NCBI RefSeq assembly: GCF_003688595.1
Contig: NZ_RCWT01000009.1
Coordinates: 496,001 to 560,000 of the forward strand
Reading direction: 5' to 3'
DNA from: Sphingomonas sp. PP-F2F-G114-C0414
Lineage (GTDB): Bacteria; Pseudomonadota; Alphaproteobacteria; Sphingomonadales; Sphingomonadaceae
Length of the DNA stretch: 64,000 nt
Every line of letters starts with the position of its first letter. Within the stretch, counting starts at the first letter, position 1. The notes below the pieces were generated by a model that saw nothing but the letters and a program-made list of their open reading frames with translations, ran no database searches and was not told where the DNA came from. The translations under genes and the position numbers were made by a program. Positions 1 to 9,454 of the stretch are shown piece by piece.

Positions 1-2704
1 TCTCGTCGCCATCGCGGCGGCTGGACGCCGTCGAGGTCAGCCGAACCTTCGCCATCTGGGTCATGCCGCGATAGGCGGCGTCATCGGCACCCTGCCAATA
101 GACATTCTCCGAGACGATCTTGCCCGCGGCGTCGGTGACGTCGAGCGACACCAGCACCATGCCCTGTGCCAGCAACGGCGCGAGATCAAGCGTGAAGGCG
201 TCGGCGACCAGTCCGGCGCCTGCGCTGACCGTCGCGCGCTGTTCGGCGAGCACGCGGTTGTCGAGCGACGTCACCTTGGCATGGACGACCGCACCCGCCA
301 GCGCCGGGCCGTTGTTGACCAGCACGATCTTGTGATCGGGCAGGTTCATCTGGACGTGGACCGGCTCCGACGCCTTCTTCGTGCCGTAGAACGCGGCATG
401 CGTGTCATAGTCGGACGAGAAGATCTGCCATGCCGAGGACGGCCAGGCGGGCTGCGTCATCCACAGCATCCTCGCGGAGTTGGTGGTCCAGAGCCCGGCG
501 TTGAACCCTTCGAAGATCGCGCGATAGGAGTCGTACTCCATCATCTGCGCCTTGCGTTCGAAGTCGGGCAGGCTGGTCCCGGCGCCATAGCGGGTCGCGA
601 GCGCATCCATGTACGTCTTGACCGCGCCGTTCCCGGTCTGGTGCCAGTCGTGATACGCCCAGGTATCGCCGATCGGCCAGAGATCGGCCTTAGGCAGCGC
701 ACGCGTCCATGCCTCCAGCGTCGGGAAACTGGGCGTGCCGAGCTCGACCGAGAAGCCCTTGGCGTGTTCGGTGAAATAGGTCGATTCCGGGCGCCAGTTG
801 TACGGCCCGCTGTTCTGCAGGTTCACGCGGTTCGACGAGCCCATGTAGAGGCGCGTGCCGTCGTCGCGGTTGATGATCCCCTGCAGTGCTTCGTTGAGGA
901 TCGGCTGCGGCACGCCTTCGTTGCGGCCGAACCAGACGACGATCGAGGGGTGGTTGCGGAACCGCTTCACAACGTCCTCGGCGTTGGCGGCGAACAGCGG
1001 CACGTTCTGCGCCTCGATGTTGTAGTCCTGAGTCGATTCCCAGAAGTCGTTGAGGATCATCAGCCCGTGTTCGTCGGCGAGATCGTAGAAATTCTCCTCG
1101 GTATTCTGGCCGACCCAGTTGCGGATGATGTTGAGGTTGGCATCCTGATGCAGCCGGAAGAACGGGAGCAGGCGCTCGCGCTCGGTCCGCTTCATGAAGT
1201 CGTCCATGCCGATATTGCCGCCGCGCGCGGCGATCCGCACGCCGTTGACCTTGATCAGCAGATACGGCGCGAGCCCGGCGTCGCCGGCGATCGGCGTCAC
1301 CGCGGGAGAGCTTTCGGCGCCGGGGACCAGCGACGCAGCCCAGCCATTGTCGGTCTGGCGAATACCCTGGTGCGTGCCGTCGACGATCTGCGTACCGAGC
1401 GAACGCGCCTTGGACAGGTCGATGCCGACGCGGCGCAGCGTATCGGTCTTGTCCATCAGCGAGATCTCGTACGTCACCTGTCGCATGCCGAAGCGAAGCG
1501 TCTTTGTGTCGGAGACGGCGTTGTTGGCGGCAGTCGTCAGCGTCAGGTCGTGCAGAGCGGGCGCGCCGTAGCCGTTCGGCCACCAGAGCTTCGGGTTGCG
1601 GACCGCGAGCGCGGGGAATTCGGCGGGTGCCATCGTCACGTCGGCGCTGGCATTGGGCGCGAGCGGCACCGACTTGCTGACCGTGACGGCGTCGAACTTC
1701 GCGGTGACCGTGGCGGTGGTCGGCTGGTCGGTCAGGTTGCGGACGGGGACGGTGATCTCGACGTTCGCGACGCTGTTGTCGGCGTTCGGCAAGGTCGTCA
1801 CCACGTGTGCATCGCCCAGCGCGGTATCACCGGTCGCGATCAAGTCGACGCCCTGCCAGAGCCCGGTGTTGCGGTCGCGGATCGACGGGATCCAGTCCCA
1901 GCCCTCGCTCGCGACGAAGGTCGGGCCGTCGAGCATCTGCATGCCGCCATTCTCGCCGACGCCCGCGGTCATCGACTCCTCGTGCGCGACGCCGGGATGC
2001 GGTGGCGGCGACACCTTGACCGCGATGACGTTGCGGCCCGCGGCGAGCTTGCCGGTGACGTCGAACCGGCCGCGGATGAACGCGCCCTTCATCGTGCCGA
2101 GACGCGCGCCGTTCAGCCAGATCTCGGCAGCGTAGTTGACGCCCTTGAAGCTCAGTTCGAGATGCTTGCCGGTCGTTTCGGCGGGGACATCGATCTCGGT
2201 GCGATACCAGTAATCCTGTCGCGCCAAGCTCTCGGGGATCGTCAGGTTGTTCAGTCCGAACGCGGGATCGGCATAGACGCCGCGATCGACCAGCGTCGTC
2301 AGGACGGTGCCGGGGACGGTTGCGACGTACCAGGATGTCGCGTCATAGCCCGCGCGAGACAGGGCGGCGCCATCGGCCTGCACCTTGGGGGCTTCGGCGA
2401 GCCGCCAACCGGCGACGGTCCACAGACCGGGTGCGCGCCTGGCGAGTGCCGGACCGCGCGGGACGGGCTTGGCGACGGGCTTGGGCAACGGCGCGCGCGT
2501 GCGCGGGATGGTTGCGGGATTCTGGGGGGTGACCTGTCCGGCCATCTGGCGCACCTGGACCGGCCATTCGGACTTCACCGTGCCGCGATCGGCATAGCCC
2601 GCGGGCAGCGCCGCGTTTCCCTCCGGCGTCTGCGCCGATGCGGTCGACGCGAGCATCAGCGCGAACAGGGAAACGCCAAACACGGTGGCAGAACGGTCGG
2701 TCAT
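1..2704 (-). CDS. GH2 exo-glycosidase (beta-mannosidase / exo-glucosaminidase type), 3' end beyond window
   Basis: At least 901 residues are visible and the C-terminus lies outside the left edge. The ATG at 2704 opens a signal peptide (ending near ASTASAQ), so the enzyme is exported. The order is jelly-roll sugar-binding domain, immunoglobulin-like domain, then TIM barrel. The barrel carries IIRNWVGQ and FGRNEG (probable acid/base Glu about residue 596) and SVELGTPSFPT (probable nucleophile Glu about 654). This layout is that of GH2 exo-beta-D-glucosaminidases and beta-mannosidases. It lies 149 nt downstream of the GH3 gene on the same strand, so it probably trims sugars from the same oligosaccharide. 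The exact substrate cannot be read from the sequence. Confidence 0.88.
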   Translation of the reverse strand, partial: MTDRSATVFGVSLFALMLASTASAQTPEGNAALPAGYADRGTVKSEWPVQVRQMAGQVTPQNPATIPRTRAPLPKPVAKPVPRGPALARRAPGLWTVAGWRLAEAPKVQADGAALSRAGYDATSWYVATVPGTVLTTLVDRGVYADPAFGLNNLTIPESLARQDYWYRTEIDVPAETTGKHLELSFKGVNYAAEIWLNGARLGTMKGAFIRGRFDVTGKLAAGRNVIAVKVSPPPHPGVAHEESMTAGVGENGGMQMLDGPTFVASEGWDWIPSIRDRNTGLWQGVDLIATGDTALGDAHVVTTLPNADNSVANVEITVPVRNLTDQPTTATVTAKFDAVTVSKSVPLAPNASADVTMAPAEFPALAVRNPKLWWPNGYGAPALHDLTLTTAANNAVSDTKTLRFGMRQVTYEISLMDKTDTLRRVGIDLSKARSLGTQIVDGTHQGIRQTDNGWAASLVPGAESSPAVTPIAGDAGLAPYLLIKVNGVRIAARGGNIGMDDFMKRTERERLLPFFRLHQDANLNIIRNWVGQNTEENFYDLADEHGLMILNDFWESTQDYNIEAQNVPLFAANAEDVVKRFRNHPSIVVWFGRNEGVPQPILNEALQGIINRDDGTRLYMGSSNRVNLQNSGPYNWRPESTYFTEHAKGFSVELGTPSFPTLEAWTRALPKADLWPIGDTWAYHDWHQTGNGAVKTYMDALATRYGAGTSLPDFERKAQMMEYDSYRAIFEGFNAGLWTTNSARMLWMTQPAWPSSAWQIFSSDYDTHAAFYGTKKASEPVHVQMNLPDHKIVLVNNGPALAGAVVHAKVTSLDNRVLAEQRATVSAGAGLVADAFTLDLAPLLAQGMVLVSLDVTDAAGKIVSENVYWQGADDAAYRGMTQMAKVRLTSTASSRRDGDE

Positions 2705-2782
2705 CAGTCATCCCCCATATCGGCAGCCGGATCTGTGGCCGGGCTGCGCTATCAATCCATCAGAGCATGACCGACCGGGAAA

Positions 2783-2797
2783 GCCAATTGATTTGGC
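2783..2797. promoter_or_regulatory. Inverted repeat GCCAA-N5-TTGGC upstream of the GH2 gene
   Basis: GCCAATTGATTTGGC is a 5-bp inverted repeat with a 5-bp spacer in the 149-nt gap between the GH3 stop and the GH2 start. It could be an operator giving the GH2 gene separate control, but the arms are short and chance occurrence is possible. Confidence 0.25.
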
Positions 2798-2853
2798 AAA
2801 TCAGACCTTTGACAGGAATCGAGCGGACGGTGCGAAGTTCCGTTGGGATTCCA

Positions 2854-5385
2854 TCAATCGCCGCACTTCGTCATCGGCACGGGCGCGGAGTCGATCTTCA
2901 CGTCGGAGATCGAGAGGCCGAGCTTGCCGTCGGTGGCGATCACGAACGGTGCGGTGACGTGCGCCATGTCGATGCCGCGCTTGGCGAAGCATTGCAGCGG
3001 GACGATGACCTGCTGCCAGGCGCCCGGCTTGCCGGCTGCGAGCGTTTTGGTGATCGGGACGGTGATCGCCTTGCCGTCGTTGCTGACCATGCCGAGACCG
3101 ATCGGTGCGCTGCCCGCGCGATCGACGCGGACGTCGATGACGAGGCTGAGTTCGCCGTTGCTCTCACGCGTGAGATCAAGCGGGCCGGACGCCTCGACCC
3201 GCGTTTCGGCGGGGCCGCCGGTCCAGATCAACGCGCGCGCGTCTTCCTGGCGGCGGCGGTCGACCGCGGAGGCGGTGAGGCGCTTGGTCGCGGTCGTCGC
3301 GTTGACGCCGAGCAGTCGGACCTTCGACTGGCCTTGCTCGACCAGCGCAAGCGACCAGCCCTCGGGAACGCGGCCCTTGCCGAAGATCGTGCCGTTCGAC
3401 GATGCGGCCATGCCGGCGGGGCGAGTTTCGTCGAGCTTCGGCACGCTGCCCGGCTTGGCGTAACTGAGGCCGTAGCCGAATGCGAACAGCGGGTCGTAGC
3501 CGGGGTCGGAACGGTTCAGGACATACTGGTCGGGGCGCTTGGGCCAGGAGAAACTCAATTTGCCGCGGAAGTCGTTGGCGACGCTGCCGTCCTTCTTGCG
3601 GAACAGCACGTCGGCGACGCCGCCGCCTTCGCTGCCCGGCAGGAACGCCGCGACGAACGCATCGGAGGCGTTGAGCTCGGCATTCACCCAGAGCGGACGG
3701 CCCGACAGGAACACCGCGACGACCGGCACGCCCGCCGCCTTCAGTTTCCGCAACAGTTCGAGATCGGACTTGTCGTCGGGGCTGTATTCGAGGTTCGGGC
3801 GATCGCCCTTGAACTCGGCATAGGGCTGTTCGCCGAACACGACGATCGCCGCGTCGGGCTTCTTCGCAAAGCTGCCGTCCGCCGACAGCGTCGCGGTGCC
3901 GCCGGCGTCCTTGACCGCGGTGCTGATCCCCGACCAGATCGTCTCGGCATTGGGGAAGTTCGCGTTGGTGGTGCCGCCGCCCTGCCACGTCAGCGACCAG
4001 CCGCCGGCCTGTTGCGGAATGTTGTCCGCGCCGCCGCCCGCGACGAGGATGTTGGCGGAGGGCTTGAGCGGGAGGAGTTCGCCTTCGTTCTTGAGCAGCA
4101 CCATCGACTCACGCGCGGCACGTCGCGCGATCGCGCGGTGGTCGGCGGCACCGATGAGGGTCATCTTGCCGGCAAGCGCGCGCGACGACGGGCGACCGCG
4201 ATCGAACGTGCCTGCGCGGATCTTGACGCGGAGAATGCGGCGGACCGCGTCGTCGAGGCGCGCGGCGGGGATCTCTCCGGATTGCGCCTGTTTCAGCGTG
4301 TTGGCGTAGAGCGTCTTCCACCCGCTGCCCGAATACATGAACATGTCGAGCCCGGCGTTGATCGCCGCGGCGCAGCTCTCGTTCGAGCAGCCGTCGACCT
4401 GGCCGTGGCCGTTCCAGTCGCCGACCACGAAGCCGTCGAAGTGGAGGCGGTCCTTGAGCACGCCGGTCAGCAGGCTTTTGTTGCCGTGCATCTTGGCGCC
4501 GTTCCAGCTCGAGAAGCTGGCCATCACCGACTGCGTGCCCGCCTCGATCGCGGCGGGGTAGCCGCCGAGGTGGATGTCGCGCAGCGTCGTCTCGGGGATG
4601 CGCGCGTCGCCCTGGTCGCGACCGCCGGTGCCGCCATCGCCGAGGAAGTGCTTGGTGGTCGCGATGACGTGGTCGGGGGCGAGGAATTCCTTGGTGCCGA
4701 CCTTGCCCTGGACGCCTTCGATCACCGCGCCGGCATAGTCCGCCTGGACCTGCGGTTCCTCGGAATAGCTCTCGTACGTGCGGCCCCAGCGATCGTCGCG
4801 GACGACGGCGAGGGTGGGGGCGAAGGTCCAGTCGATGCCCGCGGCTGCGGTCTCGATCGCGGTGACGTGGCCGATCTCGCGCATCAGGTCGCGGTCGCGC
4901 GCTGCACCAAGCCCGATGTTGTGCGGGAAGAGCGTGGCGCCGGGGATGTTGTTGTTGCCGTGGACCGCGTCGGTGCCCCAGATCACGGGAATCGCGGGAC
5001 GGCCGTCGCTGCGCGCCATCGACGCGTTGTAGAACTCGTCGGCGAGCTTCAGCCACTCGACCGGCGGAGCCAGGTCGTTGCCGTGCGGGCCGGCATTGCC
5101 GCCGTTGAGGATCGAGCCGAGCTTGTACGTGCGCAGGTCCGACGGCTCGATGCTGGCGATATCGACCTGGATCAGCTGGCCGATCTTGTCCTCTACGGAC
5201 ATGCGTTTCAGGATCGCGTCGATCCGTGCCTCGACCTTCGGATCGCGCGAGGGACGCGCGTTCGCGGTAGGCCATATCTCCGGGTGCGCGACCGCGGAAA
5301 GCGCGGGTGCCGGAGCCGGCACGGGCGTCGCCGCGGATTGCAGCAGAAGCGCGATCGTGACCGTGGAAAAGCCTGCCGACATCAT
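2854..5385 (-). CDS. GH3 exo-beta-glucosidase, secreted
   Basis: An 843-residue glycoside hydrolase family 3 protein, probably removing glucose from beta-glucan oligosaccharides in the periplasm. Start chosen at 5385 (MM pair) because GGGGGA lies 5-6 nt upstream and a signal peptide follows directly; an in-frame start at 5463 would add 26 unlikely residues. The N-terminal (alpha/beta)8 domain has VIWGTDAVHGNNN and GFVVGDWNGH, with nucleophile Asp about residue 323. The alpha/beta sandwich has LLKNEGELLPL, then FAFGYGLSY. A further C-terminal galactose-binding-like region of about 170 residues resembles the ExoP-type marine glucosidases. It sits between the TonB receptor and the GH2 gene on the same strand. 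Confidence 0.92.
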   Translation of the reverse strand: MMSAGFSTVTIALLLQSAATPVPAPAPALSAVAHPEIWPTANARPSRDPKVEARIDAILKRMSVEDKIGQLIQVDIASIEPSDLRTYKLGSILNGGNAGPHGNDLAPPVEWLKLADEFYNASMARSDGRPAIPVIWGTDAVHGNNNIPGATLFPHNIGLGAARDRDLMREIGHVTAIETAAAGIDWTFAPTLAVVRDDRWGRTYESYSEEPQVQADYAGAVIEGVQGKVGTKEFLAPDHVIATTKHFLGDGGTGGRDQGDARIPETTLRDIHLGGYPAAIEAGTQSVMASFSSWNGAKMHGNKSLLTGVLKDRLHFDGFVVGDWNGHGQVDGCSNESCAAAINAGLDMFMYSGSGWKTLYANTLKQAQSGEIPAARLDDAVRRILRVKIRAGTFDRGRPSSRALAGKMTLIGAADHRAIARRAARESMVLLKNEGELLPLKPSANILVAGGGADNIPQQAGGWSLTWQGGGTTNANFPNAETIWSGISTAVKDAGGTATLSADGSFAKKPDAAIVVFGEQPYAEFKGDRPNLEYSPDDKSDLELLRKLKAAGVPVVAVFLSGRPLWVNAELNASDAFVAAFLPGSEGGGVADVLFRKKDGSVANDFRGKLSFSWPKRPDQYVLNRSDPGYDPLFAFGYGLSYAKPGSVPKLDETRPAGMAASSNGTIFGKGRVPEGWSLALVEQGQSKVRLLGVNATTATKRLTASAVDRRRQEDARALIWTGGPAETRVEASGPLDLTRESNGELSLVIDVRVDRAGSAPIGLGMVSNDGKAITVPITKTLAAGKPGAWQQVIVPLQCFAKRGIDMAHVTAPFVIATDGKLGLSISDVKIDSAPVPMTKCGD

Positions 5386-5410
5386 AGTTCCCCCGAGATG
5401 GCACGCGATT

Positions 5411-5424
5411 TGGTATCGGTACCT
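5411..5424. promoter_or_regulatory. LacI-type operator-like site upstream of the GH3 gene
   Basis: TGGTATCGGTACCT differs by few bases from the TGGTANCGNTACCA pattern bound by LacI-family regulators of sugar genes in Caulobacter and Xanthomonas. It lies 26-39 nt before the GH3 start, where a repressor would block transcription. No LacI gene is in the window, so the regulator would act from elsewhere. Confidence 0.4.
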
Positions 5425-5512
5425 TATGGCCTCCTCGTACCGGTGCGGCGCGGTAGCATGCAAACGAATTGGTCGTGCGGTTGCGGGCGCTGTCGCGCGG
5501 GGGTCGCGTTGC

Positions 5513-7861
5513 TCAGAAGCCGATCGACAGGCTCAGCGTGATCGCGCGCGGTCGGACCGGGACGGTCTGCTTGATCGACGCGAGCGTGAACGGGTTGCCG
5601 AAGCCGAAACTGTTGCCGCGTCCGTTCAGGAGATTGTCTACCGCGAGCGACCAGTGGCGCGAACCGTCGTCGACCGTCGCGCCGGCGGCGACCGTCGCAT
5701 AATTGCCCGCCCGACGATCGAGCGTCGGGTCGAAGCTCAACCGGGTCTGGCCGATATAGCGCGCGGTCAGATAGGCGCTGGCCGGCAGCGCGATCAGCGA
5801 GAATTTCCGCGTCAGGCCGAACCGCGCGGAAAAGTCGGGGACCACCGGCAGGCGGCGGTCGTCGTCGTTGCCACGCTGGTATTCGCTGGGGGAGGTCAGT
5901 CGCGCGCGCTGGATGGTGGTCCCGACATCGATCGTCAACGGTCGCGCGTCCATCCGTGCGCCGAATTCGATGCCGTAATTGGTGGCGTTGCCGACGTCGA
6001 TCGTTCCGAACAGTCCATCCGAATCGACCACATCGCTGCGCAGATGCTTCCAGACCGACCCGAAGATCGCACCGGTGAGGCTGACCCGGTCGTCGAACGC
6101 GCGGACCCGCCAGCCGAGTTCGAGGCTTTGCAGTTCGTCGCCTGGAATTTTCTGGTCCTTACCGGGCAGATCGCGCGAGACCGCGGCGGGTCGGATCGCG
6201 CTGGCATAGCGCAGCCAGACCAGACCGGTCTCGTCGCGGTGCCAACTGAGCGTCGCGCTGGGGGTGATTCCGAGCTTGGTCGCGCTCTGCTCCTGCGGGC
6301 CCTGCTGTTCGATGTCGTTGGTCGTGACGAAGCCGCGCAGGCCGAGCTTGAAGTCGAGCGCGGAGGACAGCCGCTCGGTGCCTTCGGCGAACAGCGCGGC
6401 CTCGAAGACCGCCTCCTTGTCGTCGCGGGCTTCGATCGCGTCGCCGGCCGCGACGAAGCTGCCCTTCAGCCGGGTGGTGCCCTTTAGCAGCGACGCACCG
6501 ATGATCCAGGGATGCCGCGCCGACGGATCGCTGACGCGAAACTCCTGCGTCAACAGGCGGATCTCGCGACTCTCGTCATAGGCGAGCGGCGTGGCGGTAT
6601 CGAGCAGGCTCGCCCTGCTGCTCGCGTCGTAGGTGCTGGTGAAATCGTGCGATACGACCGAACTGGTCGACTGTACGTCGAGCCGGCCGATCGATCCGCG
6701 AATGTCGAGCGATCCCGTCACGAAATCATTGTCCTGCGGCTCGGCGATCGAGGTCGCGCGCGTCAGCCCTCGCGTGGCGTATTGGCTGTCGCGCGTATCG
6801 ATCCACTGGCCGATGCCGCTCGCGGTCGCGGTCCAGCCGTTGCCGATCGCCCAGCGCAGTGCGGCGCGGGCGCCGGTTCGCCCGGTGCGGTTGACGTTGC
6901 GTTTGCCGCGTCCGCTGTCGTCGATCCAGCCGGGCATCGTCTCCGCCCAGGCCGATGCCCGCAGCGCGACGCTGCCCGTCACGATCGGCAGATTGACGGT
7001 CGCATCGAGCGCGCCGCCCAGCGCGCCGTCCTTGATCCCGGTGACCTCGGTCGAGAGCGTTTGGGACACGGTGTTGAGATCGGGCCGGGTGGTGACGATC
7101 CGGACCACGCCGCCGAGCGCGCCGGTGCCGTACAGCGTTCCCTGTGGCCCGCGGAGGATCTCGACATGGTCGATATCGACCATCCTGAGGTCGGGATCGG
7201 GGGAGGAATAGCCGATCCGTGCGTCGTCGAGATACAGGCTGACGAGCGACTGGCTGGTGCCGTTGAACGCGCTGTCGGCGACGCCGCGCAGGAACACCCG
7301 GTCGCGGCCCGGCCCGAGATTGGTCGAGAACGCGCCGTCGGTGGCGGCGAGGAGATCGACCAGCCCGCGCTTGCCGCTCAGACGATCGAGCGCGGGTACA
7401 CCGAAGATGCCGATCGAGGCGGGGAGGTCGGACAGTCGCTCGTCGCGTTTGCTGGCGGTGACGATGATATCGCCACCGGCGTCGGCTGGCGGTGCGATCT
7501 CGCGGTTTCGCTCGACCGGGTCGCGGTGCGGTGCGGGTTCGATCCGCCAGGTCGTCGCATCGACGCGGACCGCGCGCAGATGCGTCCCAGCAAGCAGCTT
7601 GCGAAGCGCCTTGGCGATATCCGACACGTGATCGATGCGTTTGACCTGCACGGCGGGCAGCGACCCGGCCATGCCGATCGAAATGCCCGTCTGTCGTGCG
7701 AGCGAATCGAGTGCGGTGCGCAGCGAACCCTGGGCGATGCTTATCCCGCCCTGAGCCGGTTTATCCGCGTAGGCCGGCGCGCTCGATATGGACGACGCCG
7801 TCAGCGCGACGCAACCGTACAGGCAGAACCGCGCGAAGCTGATCGAGGAGCCGCGATCCAT
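5513..7861 (-). CDS. TonB-dependent receptor with STN signalling domain
   Basis: A 782-residue outer-membrane transporter. A signal peptide ending SSAPAYA is followed by an STN domain (about residues 38-95, SLRTALDSLARQTGISI), a plug domain (from about 115, with VEILRGPQGTLYGTGALGG) and a 22-strand-type barrel ending in aromatic SLSIGF. The STN domain is the part of FecA-type receptors that contacts FecR. The neighbours are fecI- and fecR-like genes upstream and two glycosidases downstream, so I infer an oligosaccharide ligand rather than a siderophore. Start taken at ATG 7861; a TTG lies two codons upstream. The first 101 nt overlap the FecR-like gene in another frame. Confidence 0.9.
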   Translation of the reverse strand: MDRGSSISFARFCLYGCVALTASSISSAPAYADKPAQGGISIAQGSLRTALDSLARQTGISIGMAGSLPAVQVKRIDHVSDIAKALRKLLAGTHLRAVRVDATTWRIEPAPHRDPVERNREIAPPADAGGDIIVTASKRDERLSDLPASIGIFGVPALDRLSGKRGLVDLLAATDGAFSTNLGPGRDRVFLRGVADSAFNGTSQSLVSLYLDDARIGYSSPDPDLRMVDIDHVEILRGPQGTLYGTGALGGVVRIVTTRPDLNTVSQTLSTEVTGIKDGALGGALDATVNLPIVTGSVALRASAWAETMPGWIDDSGRGKRNVNRTGRTGARAALRWAIGNGWTATASGIGQWIDTRDSQYATRGLTRATSIAEPQDNDFVTGSLDIRGSIGRLDVQSTSSVVSHDFTSTYDASSRASLLDTATPLAYDESREIRLLTQEFRVSDPSARHPWIIGASLLKGTTRLKGSFVAAGDAIEARDDKEAVFEAALFAEGTERLSSALDFKLGLRGFVTTNDIEQQGPQEQSATKLGITPSATLSWHRDETGLVWLRYASAIRPAAVSRDLPGKDQKIPGDELQSLELGWRVRAFDDRVSLTGAIFGSVWKHLRSDVVDSDGLFGTIDVGNATNYGIEFGARMDARPLTIDVGTTIQRARLTSPSEYQRGNDDDRRLPVVPDFSARFGLTRKFSLIALPASAYLTARYIGQTRLSFDPTLDRRAGNYATVAAGATVDDGSRHWSLAVDNLLNGRGNSFGFGNPFTLASIKQTVPVRPRAITLSLSIGF

Positions 7862-8747
7862 CGCCAATCGTCAAAACCCCGGAAAAGCGCATCCCAGCGG
7901 CGGACGGATCGACCACCAGCGGGGCGGTCGCATACCGCGATATGTCCGCGACAACCAGCGGTAACGGCGCACCGTCGTAGTTGAGCCGACCATCGGTCCA
8001 GTCCGCGACCGAGGCGGGCGAAACCGAGCGCCGCTCGGCGATCCCGGTCGTCGTGTCGATGTCGAGCCGCTGCCCCGCGCTCACCGTAGCGGGAGTCGAC
8101 CCGTCGGCGGTGTGCGGTGCGACGCTGACTTCGCCTTCGGCAACGGCGACCGACAGCGTTCGACCGGCGTTGACGACCGAAAAGCGCGTGCCGACGTCGC
8201 GGATGTCGTAGTCGCCGGCGCGGACGATCAGCGTTCGCGACGGATCGTGACGAACGGTAAAGCTCGCCGCGCCGTTCGCCAGCGTGATCAGCGGGGTAGC
8301 GCCGCCGGCGACCGAAACGCGCGATCCGCGATCGATCCGCATCGCACTGCCATCCGCCAGCGTCAGCGCGCGCGTATCGCCGGCGTTCGTCGCATAGACT
8401 TGCGCACCGTCGCCGCCGAGCTGTGGCGCGACGAACAGCAGAGCCAGCCCCGTGGCGAGCGCGCCGCCGGTGCCGGTCGCCGCCCAGCGCCAGCGCGATG
8501 CACGAGGGGGCAGGGCGAGCGGTTGCGCTTCGACGACCGCGTCATCGTTCGCCGGCAGCAGCGCGGCGATCGACGGGGCGGCCTCGCCGATCTCGGCATC
8601 GAGCAGCGCGATCGAGTCGTATGCACGGCGGTGCTCGGCGTCGTGCGCGAGCCAGTCTCCGAACCCCTCCCAATCCATGTCGGGCGCATCGATCCGGGCG
8701 TGCCAGGCTGCCGCTGCGTCGATCGGGTCTTGGGTCGTCGCAGCCAT
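7761..8747 (-). CDS. FecR-type anti-sigma factor
   Basis: A 328-residue inner-membrane regulator. The N-terminal DUF4880 segment (AAWHARIDAPDMDWEGFGDWL, split by the usual WL motif) should bind the sigma factor in the cytoplasm. A single membrane segment follows (ALATGLALLFVAP, about residues 100-120), then the FecR periplasmic domain (GTRFSVVNAGRTLSVAVAEG). The C-terminal STN-like part ends VVHIERA. ATG 8747 is chosen because GAGG lies upstream and the DUF4880 domain starts at once. It lies 84 nt downstream of the sigma gene and its 3' end overlaps the receptor gene by 101 nt. Confidence 0.88.
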   Translation of the reverse strand: MAATTQDPIDAAAAWHARIDAPDMDWEGFGDWLAHDAEHRRAYDSIALLDAEIGEAAPSIAALLPANDDAVVEAQPLALPPRASRWRWAATGTGGALATGLALLFVAPQLGGDGAQVYATNAGDTRALTLADGSAMRIDRGSRVSVAGGATPLITLANGAASFTVRHDPSRTLIVRAGDYDIRDVGTRFSVVNAGRTLSVAVAEGEVSVAPHTADGSTPATVSAGQRLDIDTTTGIAERRSVSPASVADWTDGRLNYDGAPLPLVVADISRYATAPLVVDPSAAGMRFSGVLTIGDGSRLLDQLRAVLPVRLRRADGVVHIERAGLRG

Positions 8748-8831
8748 CAAGGTGCCCTCGTTCCAAGCGGATGCCCCCCGCTCGTGCCATAGACGCCACC
8801 GTTCATCCCGCACCGCAGTCGGGCGTGACGA

Positions 8832-9332
8832 TCAATCGTCGTTTCGATCATCGAGCGCCTTTCTGAGGTGCTTGAGCGCGACGGCGATATGCTTTTCGAC
8901 CGCGCTGCGCGTGATGCCGAATTCCGCGGCGACCTCGGCATGCGACAGGCCATCGATCTTGTGGCGACGGAAAACCCGCATCGCCCCCTCGGGGGGGCCG
9001 GCGAGCGCGGTCGCCAGTTGCGCGATCCGCTGCCGCCCGGCGACCGCGTCGAAGGCGGTGGGCGTATCGTCGACCGCTTCGTCGCCCATGATCGTCGTCA
9101 TGCTCTCCGCATAGCCGGTGTCGCGGCGCGCCCGCCGTCCGGTCGCGCGCACCCGGTCGAGCACGATGTTCAGGCCGATCCGGTGGAGATAGGCGAGCGG
9201 GTTGGCGATCGGTCCGGCGGCGGGTTCGGCGGTGCGCAACCAGATTTCCTGCACCACGTCTTCGGCTTCCGCAGCACTCCCCGTCCGCCCGGTGAAGAAC
9301 CGGACGAGCTGCGGGCGGTGCGCCGCGAGCAC
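8832..9332 (-). CDS. ECF RNA polymerase sigma factor, FecI type
   Basis: A 166-residue group IV sigma factor. Region 2 is seen in AEAEDVVQEIWLR and region 4 in GLSHAEVAAEFGITRSAVEKHI. The start is GTG at 9332: the frame is open about 35 codons upstream but has no ATG, and FecI homologues begin just before the HRPQLVRFF segment. With the next two genes it forms a sigma / anti-sigma / receptor cascade that would switch on the locus when ligand loads the receptor. Confidence 0.9.
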   Translation of the reverse strand: MLAAHRPQLVRFFTGRTGSAAEAEDVVQEIWLRTAEPAAGPIANPLAYLHRIGLNIVLDRVRATGRRARRDTGYAESMTTIMGDEAVDDTPTAFDAVAGRQRIAQLATALAGPPEGAMRVFRRHKIDGLSHAEVAAEFGITRSAVEKHIAVALKHLRKALDDRNDD

Positions 9333-9454
9333 TGCCGAAAGCCCGGCAGGCTGAAAACTTTCCGCGTCGGCTACGGCATTGCTCCGAACTTCAGGAACCG
9401 GGACGGATACCGCGTATCGCGGCGTCTGTCGCTACCGAAGGACGGTGGGGCGTC

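Noticed and set aside
281..2770. 829-codon open frame on the plus strand
   Set aside because: Antisense to the GH2 gene. Product is Arg/Gly/Asp/Val-rich with no domains, the usual mirror of high-GC coding DNA.
2638..5541. 967-codon plus-strand frame
   Set aside because: Antisense to the GH3 gene, which has clear catalytic motifs; this product has none.
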